Below are positions 54,998 to 62,830 of a DNA stretch of 64,000 nt, piece by piece. The notes below the pieces were generated by a model. That model was not told where the DNA came from. It saw nothing but the letters and a program-made list of their open reading frames with translations, and searched no databases. Source of the stretch: Roseburia faecis (GTDB lineage: Bacteria; Bacillota; Clostridia; Lachnospirales; Lachnospiraceae); assembly GCF_001406815.1 (NCBI RefSeq), contig NZ_CVRR01000048.1, forward strand, positions 62,001 to 126,000, in the 5' to 3' direction. The position numbers and the translations under genes were made by a program. The first letter of the stretch is position 1. Every line of letters begins with the position of its first letter.

Positions 54998-56323
54998 ATG
55001 CAAACCACTGCAATACCTAAAAATCACATGGATATCCCATGGCATGAGTACAGCGGCCACGGAAATTGTCCGATTACAGAGGCAGACCTGACCGAAAAAG
55101 CTTCAATCGTCGGCCGTGTCGGCCTGATGCTGTTATCCTGTGGAACGGGAGCCTGGCGTGTCCGCAGTTCCATGAATACGATTTCACAAAATCTCGGAAT
55201 TACATGTTCGACAGATATCGGTCTGATGTCGATTGAATATACCTGTTTTGATGGAACGAGTGGATTTTCCCAGTCTCTTTGCCTGACCAATACCGGAGTC
55301 AACACATCAAAACTGAACCGGCTGGAGCGTTTTATCGGTGAATTTTCAACCGTAGGGAAAACCATGACGGGCGAACAGCTCCATGATCATCTGGATGAGA
55401 TCGACCGGATTCATGGACTCTATTCCCCGGTGGCTTTGGGATTTGCCGCGGCACTGGCATGCGGCGCATTCACATTTTTGCTTGGCGGAGGACCCGTGGA
55501 AATGCTGTTTGCTTTTTGCGGGGCAGGACTTGGAAACTTTGTCCGCTGCAAACTGACAAAGCATCATCTGACACTGTTTCTCGGGATTGTGGCATCCGTT
55601 GCCTCGGCGTGCGTTACCTATACCATTCTGCTTCGGATCGCAGAGCTGATTGCCGGGGTTTCCCTGCAGCATGAGGCGGGATATATCTGTTCCATGCTTT
55701 TTATCATTCCGGGCTTTCCGTTTATTACAAGCGGAATTGACCTTGCCAAGCTGGATATGCGTTCCGGGCTGGAGAGGCTGACCTATGCGATCATTATCAT
55801 TGTTGTTGCGACCATTACGGCATGGCTGATGGCACTGCTTTTGCATCTGCATCCGGTGGATTTTCCGGCGCTTTCCATGTCCGTTCCCATGCATATCATA
55901 CTGCGTCTGGTCTTCAGTTTCTGCGGCGTGTTCGGATTTTCGATTATGTTTAACAGTCCGTGGAAACTGGCGGCAACGGCAGCACTGATCGGAGCAGTGG
56001 CCAACACCCTCCGGCTGGAGCTGGTGGATCTTGCTTCATTTCCTCCGGCTGCGGCTGCTTTTGTGGGAGCACTTTTGGCAGGAATCCTTGCATCATTGAT
56101 CAAAAACCAGGCGGGATATCCAAGGATTTCACTTACGGTTCCGTCGATTGTCATTATGGTACCGGGACTGTATCTGTACCGGGCAATTTACAATCTGGGG
56201 GCGATGTCTTTGAATACCTCTGCATCCTGGTTTGCTTCTGCAATTTTAATTATTGTGGCACTGCCGCTTGGTCTGATCTTTGCAAGAATTCTGACCGACC
56301 GGACATTCCGGTATTGTACATAG
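54998..56323 (+). CDS. Threonine/serine exporter family protein (ThrE, fused two-domain form)
   Basis: 441 residues. An N-terminal soluble domain with GLMLLSCGTGAWRVRSSMN, MSIEYTCFDGT is the ThrE/DUF1212 region; then about ten helices with IIPGFPFITSGIDLAKLDM, and a second DUF3815-like membrane part with GALLAGILASLIK and PSIVIMVPGLYLYRAIYN. The family exports threonine and serine in Corynebacterium; in clostridia this fused form is common but untested. Ribosome site AAGAGG upstream. Confidence 0.88.
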   Translation: MQTTAIPKNHMDIPWHEYSGHGNCPITEADLTEKASIVGRVGLMLLSCGTGAWRVRSSMNTISQNLGITCSTDIGLMSIEYTCFDGTSGFSQSLCLTNTGVNTSKLNRLERFIGEFSTVGKTMTGEQLHDHLDEIDRIHGLYSPVALGFAAALACGAFTFLLGGGPVEMLFAFCGAGLGNFVRCKLTKHHLTLFLGIVASVASACVTYTILLRIAELIAGVSLQHEAGYICSMLFIIPGFPFITSGIDLAKLDMRSGLERLTYAIIIIVVATITAWLMALLLHLHPVDFPALSMSVPMHIILRLVFSFCGVFGFSIMFNSPWKLAATAALIGAVANTLRLELVDLASFPPAAAAFVGALLAGILASLIKNQAGYPRISLTVPSIVIMVPGLYLYRAIYNLGAMSLNTSASWFASAILIIVALPLGLIFARILTDRTFRYCT

Positions 56324-56447
56324 AAATACGTCTGTTTCCTTACGGCTCCACAAATCCCGGAAAGATACTGACACCTCTTTATTTTAGAAAAGACTTGCAA
56401 AAACAGACCAATTGAAGTAAGATAAGATACACAAAACAGGATGTCTG

Positions 56448-56506
56448 AAAAAGACTATAGATTTTACGGTTTCTGATTCAAACCGTCGGTCTATAGTCTT
56501 TTTTTG
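56448..56506 (+). terminator. Two-part terminator after the exporter
   Basis: Outer arms AAAAGACTATAGA/TCTATAGTCTTTT enclose an inner ACGGTTT/AAACCGT hairpin, followed by TTTTT. Confidence 0.9.
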
Positions 56507-56536
56507 CGGAACATCCGGCAGAAAAGAGGAGTTTGT

Positions 56537-57874
56537 ATGAATCAGGAGTACATGAAAACAAGAAAAATCCTGCCGCTGGTGCTTTCCATGTCACTTCCCA
56601 TGGTCATATCCATGGCAGTGAATGCATTGTATAACATTGTGGACAGTTATTTTGTGGCAAAGATCAGTGAAGATGCGATGACGGCGCTTGCCCTTGTGTT
56701 TCCGATGCAAAATCTCGTCAATGCCATTGTTATCGGATTTGCGATCGGAATCAATGCAAGGGTAGCCTTTTATCTGGGAGCAAAAGAAGAGAAAATGGCG
56801 GATGAGTCGGCATCCGTGGGGCTTTTGTTAAATTTGATCCACGGTCTGGTGCTGGCACTGCTTTGTTCTGTCATTATGCCATCGTTTCTTCGGATGTTTA
56901 CAGGCGATACACAGGTGATCGCACTGGCATGCACGTATTCCACGCGGGTATTTGCGTTTGCACCCGTGATCGGTCTGGGACTTGCATATGAAAAGATCTT
57001 TCAGGCAGTCGGGCGGATGAAGGTGTCGATGATCTGTATGATGCTCGGATGTGTAACCAATATTATTTTAGATCCGGTTATGATCTTTGGTCTGGGATCG
57101 GTACCGAAGCTTGGAATTGCGGGTGCGGCTTATGCCACGGGAATCGGTCAGTGTGTGACGCTGGCGGGGTATCTGCTGTTTTATTTTGCACGTCCGATGC
57201 ATGTAAAGGTCAACGTCGCAAATATGAAGACAACCGGAAACGTAATGAAAAATATTTATACCATCGGAATTCCGGCAACTTTAAATCTTGCACTTCCTTC
57301 CATTCAGGTGTCCGCATTAAATGCAATCCTTGCGCCGTTTCCGGGAAGTTATATTCTGGTGCTCGGAGTTTATTATAAACTGCAGACATTTATTTATCTG
57401 ACGGCAAACGGAATTGTGCAGGGAATCCGGCCGCTCGTTGGATATAATTATGGAGCGGGAGAATATGACAGGGTGAAAAAGATTACGCACACCTCCATGG
57501 GATTGATCGCACTGGTTATGGTTATGGGAATGGCAATTTCCTGTGCAATTCCGCAGCAGCTGATGGGATTGTTTACCACAAGCCGCGCAACAATGGAAAT
57601 CGGAGGTGCGGCACTCAGAATCATCAGTTTTGGATTCGTGGTATCCTCGGTTTCCGTTACATTTTCCGGAGTCCTGGAGGGACTGGGAAAGGGCATGCCA
57701 TCACTTTTGATTTCTCTTGCGCGCTATATCGTTGTGATGCTGCCGGTTTCTTTTGTGCTCAGCCGGTTGTTACAGGCATCGGGTGTGTGGTACGGATTTG
57801 CCGTTACCGAGTATATCGTAGCGGTTCTTTCCTATTATATATACAAATTCCATATGAGAGATATAAAAGGGTAA
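56537..57874 (+). CDS. MATE-family efflux transporter
   Basis: 445 residues from the ATG at 56537, after AGAGGAG; a longer frame to 56504 has no site. Twelve predicted helices in two homologous halves. PLVLSMSLPMVISMAVNALYNIVDSYF, LGLAYEKIFQAVGRM and NGIVQGIRPLVGYNYG fit the MATE family (Na+/H+ driven export of drugs or metabolites). It is followed at 70 bases by a TetR gene, the usual kind of regulator for such pumps. Confidence 0.93.
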   Translation: MNQEYMKTRKILPLVLSMSLPMVISMAVNALYNIVDSYFVAKISEDAMTALALVFPMQNLVNAIVIGFAIGINARVAFYLGAKEEKMADESASVGLLLNLIHGLVLALLCSVIMPSFLRMFTGDTQVIALACTYSTRVFAFAPVIGLGLAYEKIFQAVGRMKVSMICMMLGCVTNIILDPVMIFGLGSVPKLGIAGAAYATGIGQCVTLAGYLLFYFARPMHVKVNVANMKTTGNVMKNIYTIGIPATLNLALPSIQVSALNAILAPFPGSYILVLGVYYKLQTFIYLTANGIVQGIRPLVGYNYGAGEYDRVKKITHTSMGLIALVMVMGMAISCAIPQQLMGLFTTSRATMEIGGAALRIISFGFVVSSVSVTFSGVLEGLGKGMPSLLISLARYIVVMLPVSFVLSRLLQASGVWYGFAVTEYIVAVLSYYIYKFHMRDIKG

Positions 57875-57943
57875 CAAAATAAAAAAAGTGTGGTACAATA
57901 GTTAAAATATGGATAAGAGAAAAGGAATAAGGAGGAGTCGGTT

Positions 57944-58501
57944 ATGCCATACTCAAACGCCACCAAACAGGCATTTGCAGATGCTCTTCGAAAACTGTTG
58001 GAACAGAAACCTTTTGCGAAGATCAGTGTATCACACATTTGCGAAGAATGCGGAATGAACCGCAAAAGTTTTTATTATCATTTTAAAGATAAATATGATC
58101 TGGTCAACTGGATTTTTGACACTGAAATTACAAAGATTTTTTCAGAAGAAGAATGGAAAAATGCCGGCTTTACATGGGATATACTGGAAAAAATCTGTGA
58201 GTATTTTTATAAACACCGGACATTCTATTCGAAAGTACTGCAGATTGAGGGGCAGAACTCTTTTACAGAACATTTCCGGGATATTTTAGTCCCTGTCAAT
58301 CGTAAATTTCTTGCGATGGTAGAGGAAGAGGAAAAAGGAGAGCATGAGGAATTTTATATTCATTTCTTTTCGGATGCATTTCTGGCAGCACTGGTGAGAT
58401 GGCTTGAGGACAGGGAATGTGTGTCCCCGCAGGAATTCAGTGCACTGTTGCGTTCGAGTGTGGAAATGATTGCAAAGTATGTGCTGCAGAGTCAGAAATA
58501 A
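57944..58501 (+). CDS. TetR/AcrR-family regulator
   Basis: 185 residues. The N-terminal helix-turn-helix is ISVSHICEECGMNRKSFYYHF (about 26-46), then a helical effector domain of the DhaS/TetR_C type. Ribosome site GGAGG. It is downstream of the MATE gene and upstream of the radical SAM gene; which it controls is not certain. A perfect 7-base inverted repeat in the next promoter region could be its operator. Confidence 0.9.
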   Translation: MPYSNATKQAFADALRKLLEQKPFAKISVSHICEECGMNRKSFYYHFKDKYDLVNWIFDTEITKIFSEEEWKNAGFTWDILEKICEYFYKHRTFYSKVLQIEGQNSFTEHFRDILVPVNRKFLAMVEEEEKGEHEEFYIHFFSDAFLAALVRWLEDRECVSPQEFSALLRSSVEMIAKYVLQSQK

Positions 58502-58567
58502 GGGCAGAAGCATTCTGTAATCTGGCAAAATTCGACAAATTTTACCCACATTCGTGCATTTGTCCAC

Positions 58568-58595
58568 TTGAATTTGAGAAGAGAAAAGATATAAT
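58568..58595 (+). promoter_or_regulatory. Promoter of the radical SAM gene
   Basis: TTGAAT (58568-58573), 16 bases, perfect TATAAT (58590-58595). Confidence 0.55.
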
Positions 58596-58619
58596 ACTTT
58601 TCAGATTACACAAAAACAT

Positions 58620-58643
58620 TTCTGTCATGTTATGGCGACAGAA
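58620..58643. promoter_or_regulatory. Inverted repeat in the radical SAM leader
   Basis: TTCTGTC (58620-58626) and GACAGAA (58637-58643), 10-base spacer, located 25-48 bases after the -10 box. It could be a repressor operator, for example for the TetR protein upstream. Confidence 0.45.
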
Positions 58644-58661
58644 TGAAAGGAAGTTGAGATT

Positions 58662-60038
58662 ATGAATAAAATGTCATTACAGAAGAGTATTCAGAACTTT
58701 GGAATCAAGCAGGCCTTAAAGTATATGGAGAAAGATCCGGAGGAGAATATTCCGAAACTGATGGATATGGTTGACAAATTTGCACCGGACGGATGGTATG
58801 AGGCACAGAGAAATATGATCCGCAAGGTGATTCAGGAGAGGGGAAACTGGTACCAGCTGATTCTTCGCATTTATCAGCTGAATCCGGAAGTCCGTAAGGC
58901 ATTCTTCCAGAATTTCATTTTCAATGCAAGCTTAAAAGGCAGCGCACTGCAGGAGCAGCTTGCTGAAGAAAACAACTGTAACATTCCGTGGGCAATTCTG
59001 TTAGACCCTACCTCTGCATGTAATTTACACTGTACCGGATGCTGGGCAGCAGAGTATGGCCATCAGCTGAATCTGGATTTGGATACGATTGATTCTATCG
59101 TACGTCAGGGTAAGGAGCTTGGTACCTATATGTATATTTATACAGGTGGAGAACCATTGGTACGTAAAAAAGACCTGATCAAGATCTGTGAGATGCATCC
59201 GGATTGTGAATTCCTTTCTTTCACAAACGGTACTTTGATTGATGAAGAGTTCTGCCAGGAAATGCTTCGTGTCAAGAACTTTGTTCCGGCGATCAGTCTG
59301 GAAGGATTCGAGACAGCCAACGATGGACGAAGAGGCGAAGGTGTATTTGATAAAGTACAGCATGCCATGAGCCTGTTAAAGAGCCATGGTTTACCATTTG
59401 GTATTTCCACCTGCTATACCAGAAAGAATTTAGATGATGTAACCAGCGAAAAATTCTTTGATATGCTGGTTGAGAGTGGTGCATTATTTGTATGGTTCTT
59501 CCACTATATGCCGGTTGGAAATGATGCAGCAGTGGAACTTCTGCCTACACCTGAGCAGCGTGAGGAAATTTTCCATCGTATCCGTAAGTTCCGTCAGACA
59601 AAGGCAATATTTAGCATGGATTTCCAGAATGACGCACAGTTTGTCGGCGGATGTATCGCCGGTGGACGAAGATATTTACATATCAATGCCAAGGGTGATG
59701 TGGAGCCATGCGTATTTATTCATTATTCCAATGCAAATATTCATGACTGCAGCCTGCTGGATGCTTTAAAGAGCCCATTATTCCAGGCATATCATGACAA
59801 CCAGCCGTTTAATGACAATATGCTTCGTCCGTGTCCGATGCTTGAGAACCCGGATAAGCTTGGAGAGATGGTAAAAGAGTCAAAGGCAGTAAATACCGAT
59901 TATCAGTCACCGGAGACACCGGAACATCTGAAAGAAAAGGCTGCTCCTTATGCCGAGAACTGGACACCTACCGCAGAAAAACTCTGGAACAAAGAAAAAG
60001 AAAAGATTGCAGCAGGAAAAGCCGGCGTGGAACAGTAA
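58662..60038 (+). CDS. Radical SAM protein with SPASM-like C-terminus
   Basis: 458 residues. The 4Fe-4S/SAM motif is Cys120-x3-Cys124-x2-Cys127 (SACNLHCTGC). YIYTGGEPLVRKKDL and a SPASM-like end with GGCIAGGRRYLHINAKGDVE, PCVFIHY and PMLENPDK (three further cysteines) suggest an additional cluster, as in peptide- or protein-modifying enzymes. The N-terminal 110 residues form a helical domain not part of the radical SAM core. It is next to the DUF6110 and ATPase genes; no precursor peptide is obvious. Ribosome site AAGG. Confidence 0.88.
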   Translation: MNKMSLQKSIQNFGIKQALKYMEKDPEENIPKLMDMVDKFAPDGWYEAQRNMIRKVIQERGNWYQLILRIYQLNPEVRKAFFQNFIFNASLKGSALQEQLAEENNCNIPWAILLDPTSACNLHCTGCWAAEYGHQLNLDLDTIDSIVRQGKELGTYMYIYTGGEPLVRKKDLIKICEMHPDCEFLSFTNGTLIDEEFCQEMLRVKNFVPAISLEGFETANDGRRGEGVFDKVQHAMSLLKSHGLPFGISTCYTRKNLDDVTSEKFFDMLVESGALFVWFFHYMPVGNDAAVELLPTPEQREEIFHRIRKFRQTKAIFSMDFQNDAQFVGGCIAGGRRYLHINAKGDVEPCVFIHYSNANIHDCSLLDALKSPLFQAYHDNQPFNDNMLRPCPMLENPDKLGEMVKESKAVNTDYQSPETPEHLKEKAAPYAENWTPTAEKLWNKEKEKIAAGKAGVEQ

Positions 60039-60088
60039 TGATAAGTTTTCTCAATAAGTACAGCCGGATTGTTGTTGCATAAAGTGTG

Positions 60089-60134
60089 GGACTCCGCTAT
60101 TTATCGGATGATAGATGGTGTGAGTCCTTTTTTT
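60089..60134 (+). terminator. Terminator after the radical SAM gene
   Basis: GGACTC/GAGTCC arms with a long loop, followed by seven T bases. Confidence 0.7.
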
Positions 60135-60253
60135 ATACTCTTTTTTGCACGCCGTGGTGACTAAAAAAATACTTGCAAATTGGAAAAATGGGGCATAAAA
60201 TACGTTTTTAAACAGGAAGACAAAATTATAAATCAGTTACTAAGGAGGAAACA

Positions 60254-60586
60254 ATGATGTTAAAGTGTTTCAAAAATTTTGATGCAAAGAAAACCGGACT
60301 TTTTGCAGCAGGTGTACTGTTTGGTACCGCAGGAATCAAGATTCTTTCCAGCAAGGATGCAAAGAAACTTTATACAAATTGTACAGCAGCCGTACTCCGT
60401 GCAAAGGAAGTTGTTTTAAAGACCGCTACAAAGGTACAGGAGAATGCAGAGGATATCTATGCAGAGGCTAAGCAGATCAACGAAGACCGTGCAGCAAAAG
60501 AAGAGGAAGTATTTGACGGTGAGGAAGTAACCGAAGAGACAACTGCCGAAGAGACAGAAACTACCGAAGAGACAGCAGAGGCATAA
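60254..60586 (+). CDS. DUF6110-like small membrane protein
   Basis: 110 residues; ATG at 60254 or 60257 after AAGGAGG. One predicted membrane helix near the N-terminus (TGLFAAGVLFGTAGIKIL, about 12-29), then an amphipathic helix and an acidic Glu/Thr-rich tail (ETTAEETETTEETAE). KNFDAKKTGLF and LSSKDAKKLYTNCTAAVLRA look like the DUF6110 family, which is found beside P-type ATPases in Clostridia (recalled from general knowledge, not checked). It may be an accessory or regulatory subunit of the ATPase. Confidence 0.7.
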   Translation: MMLKCFKNFDAKKTGLFAAGVLFGTAGIKILSSKDAKKLYTNCTAAVLRAKEVVLKTATKVQENAEDIYAEAKQINEDRAAKEEEVFDGEEVTEETTAEETETTEETAEA

Positions 60587-60595
60587 AAACGCATG

Positions 60596-60629
60596 AAAGA
60601 GATGTTACGCAATAAGTAACATCTCTTTT
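60596..60629 (+). terminator. Hairpin between the DUF6110 and ATPase genes
   Basis: AAAGAGATGTTAC/GTAACATCTCTTT with a GCAATAA loop, followed by TTTT. Placed in an apparent operon, it probably lowers read-through into the ATPase gene. Confidence 0.75.
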
Positions 60630-60649
60630 ATCGAAAGCAGGTTAAAGAT

Positions 60650-62770
60650 ATGAAATTTCAAATCAGACATGAGATAAGAGGAAGAATGAGAATTCACGTG
60701 ATCCAGAGCCGTATGTCATTTGCACAGGCAGATACATTACAGTATTATCTGGAACAGTGTGAATCTGTGATTTCCGCAAAAATTCAAAATCGTACCGAAG
60801 ATGTGACCATTTGTTATGAAGGAAGCAAAGATGCAATCCTTGAAGTGTTAAAGGCATTTTCGTATGAAAAGACGGATGTTCCGGATACCTATATTAAAAA
60901 TTCCGGAAGAGAAATGAATCAGCATTACTGGGATCAGCTGGTGGAGCAGACGTTCTGGCATTTCGGTAACAAACTGTTTCTGCCGTTTTCCGTTCGTGCA
61001 GTAATCACAACGGTGAAATCCGTGAAGTATATCTGGAAAGGGCTTCAGACTCTGTTTCAGGGTAAGATCGAGGTTCCGGTACTGGATGCAACTGCCATTG
61101 GTGTTTCCATTATCCGTGGTGATTTTGCGACCGCAGGATCTGTGATGTATCTGCTTGGTATCGGAGAGACGCTGGAAGAATGGACACATAAGAAATCCGT
61201 GGGAGATCTGGCACGCAGTATGTCACTCAACATCAGCAAGGTATGGATGATGTGTGATGGACAGGAAATACTCGTTTCCGCAGACAACGTGCAGTCCGGA
61301 GATGAAGTGCGCATTCATATGGGAAATGTGATCCCGTTTGACGGAACGGTAACGGATGGAGAGGCAATGGTAAATCAGGCATCTTTAACCGGAGAATCGG
61401 TTCCGGTCCGCAAAGTACCTGATGGCGTGGTATATGCCGGAACGGTTGTCGAGGAAGGCGAGATTACGATCCGCGTCAGAGAAGTAAACGGATCAAGCAA
61501 GTATGAAAAGATCATGGCGATGATCGAGGAATCAGAGAAACTGAAATCCTCACTGGAAGGAAAAGCCGAACATTTAGCAGATAAACTGGTGCCATATACC
61601 TTCCTGGGAACAGGGCTTGTATGGCTGTTTACCAGAAATGTGACAAAGGCAGTTTCTGTACTTATGGTAGATTTCTCCTGTGCACTGAAACTTGCAATGC
61701 CATTGTCCGTGCTCTCTGCAATCCGGGAAGCAAGTACCTATAACATTACCGTAAAGGGAGGCAAGTATCTGGAAGCTATGGCGGAAGCGGATACCATCGT
61801 CTTTGATAAGACCGGTACACTGACCAAGGCACAGCCGACAGTGGCAAAGATTGTTTCCTTCAATGATCAGTCCGAGGATGAACTGCTTCGTATTGCTGCC
61901 TGTTTAGAGGAACATTTTCCACATTCCATGGCAAAGGCTGTGGTACGTGAGGCAGTAAACCGGAATCTGGTACATGAGGAACTTCACTCAAAGGTAGAGT
62001 ACATTGTCGCACACGGTATTTCTTCCAAGATCGGGGAGAAACATATTGTGATCGGAAGCTATCATTTCGTATTTGAGGATGAGAATGCTACAATTCCGGA
62101 GGGAAAGAAAGAGATATTTGAGCAGCTTCCGGAGCAGTATTCACACCTGTATATGGCGATTGACGGAGTGCTTGTGGCAGTTATCTGCATCGAAGATCCA
62201 CTTCGTCCGGAAGCGGTTGAGGTTATTGCAAAGTTAAAGAAACTCGGAATCTCCAAGGTTGTTATGATGACCGGAGACAGTGACCGCGTGGCATCTGCGA
62301 TTGCGAAAAAAGTCGGTGTGGATGAGTATCATTCCGAGGTATTGCCGGAAGATAAAGCAAGCTTTGTTGAGGCAGAAAAGAATGCCGGAAGAAAGGTGAT
62401 CATGGTCGGTGACGGTATCAATGATTCTCCGGCATTGTCTGCAGCGGATGTCGGCATTGCCATCAGTGATGGCGCAGAGATTGCACGCGAGATTGCAGAT
62501 GTGACGGTGGGTGCAGATGATCTCCATGAGCTTGTTACTTTAAAGAAGATCAGTAATGGGCTGATGGAGCGGATTCACAGAAATTACCGTCTGATTGTAG
62601 GCATTAACACCTCATTGATCGTTCTTGGCGTGGCAGGGGCATTTCCACCAACCACATCGGCATTGCTTCACAACACGTCCACACTTCTGATCAGCTTAAA
62701 GAGCATGAACAATCTGCTCGATGAAAAGGAAGAAGTAACAGAAGAAAATGTAGCAGAAGCATTTGCATAA
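60650..62770 (+). CDS. Heavy-metal-type P-type ATPase with degenerate metal motifs
   Basis: 706 residues. N-terminal HMA_2-like domain (1-75, RGRMRIHVI) lacking CxxC; then membrane segments, A-domain with TGES (LTGESVPVRK), the phosphorylated Asp386 in FDKTGTLT, HFPHSMAKAV in the nucleotide domain and GDGINDSPALSAADVGI. In TM6 the typical CPC/CPH/SPC is replaced by FSCALKLAMP (Cys344). That resembles the CtpC-like group linked to manganese or other metals in mycobacteria. The substrate metal is unknown. Confidence 0.9.
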   Translation: MKFQIRHEIRGRMRIHVIQSRMSFAQADTLQYYLEQCESVISAKIQNRTEDVTICYEGSKDAILEVLKAFSYEKTDVPDTYIKNSGREMNQHYWDQLVEQTFWHFGNKLFLPFSVRAVITTVKSVKYIWKGLQTLFQGKIEVPVLDATAIGVSIIRGDFATAGSVMYLLGIGETLEEWTHKKSVGDLARSMSLNISKVWMMCDGQEILVSADNVQSGDEVRIHMGNVIPFDGTVTDGEAMVNQASLTGESVPVRKVPDGVVYAGTVVEEGEITIRVREVNGSSKYEKIMAMIEESEKLKSSLEGKAEHLADKLVPYTFLGTGLVWLFTRNVTKAVSVLMVDFSCALKLAMPLSVLSAIREASTYNITVKGGKYLEAMAEADTIVFDKTGTLTKAQPTVAKIVSFNDQSEDELLRIAACLEEHFPHSMAKAVVREAVNRNLVHEELHSKVEYIVAHGISSKIGEKHIVIGSYHFVFEDENATIPEGKKEIFEQLPEQYSHLYMAIDGVLVAVICIEDPLRPEAVEVIAKLKKLGISKVVMMTGDSDRVASAIAKKVGVDEYHSEVLPEDKASFVEAEKNAGRKVIMVGDGINDSPALSAADVGIAISDGAEIAREIADVTVGADDLHELVTLKKISNGLMERIHRNYRLIVGINTSLIVLGVAGAFPPTTSALLHNTSTLLISLKSMNNLLDEKEEVTEENVAEAFA

Positions 62771-62830
62771 TGGAAACAAAACTGTCTGATTCTCATAAAA
62801 TAAAAAGAATGAGAATAAGGCAGGAACAAA

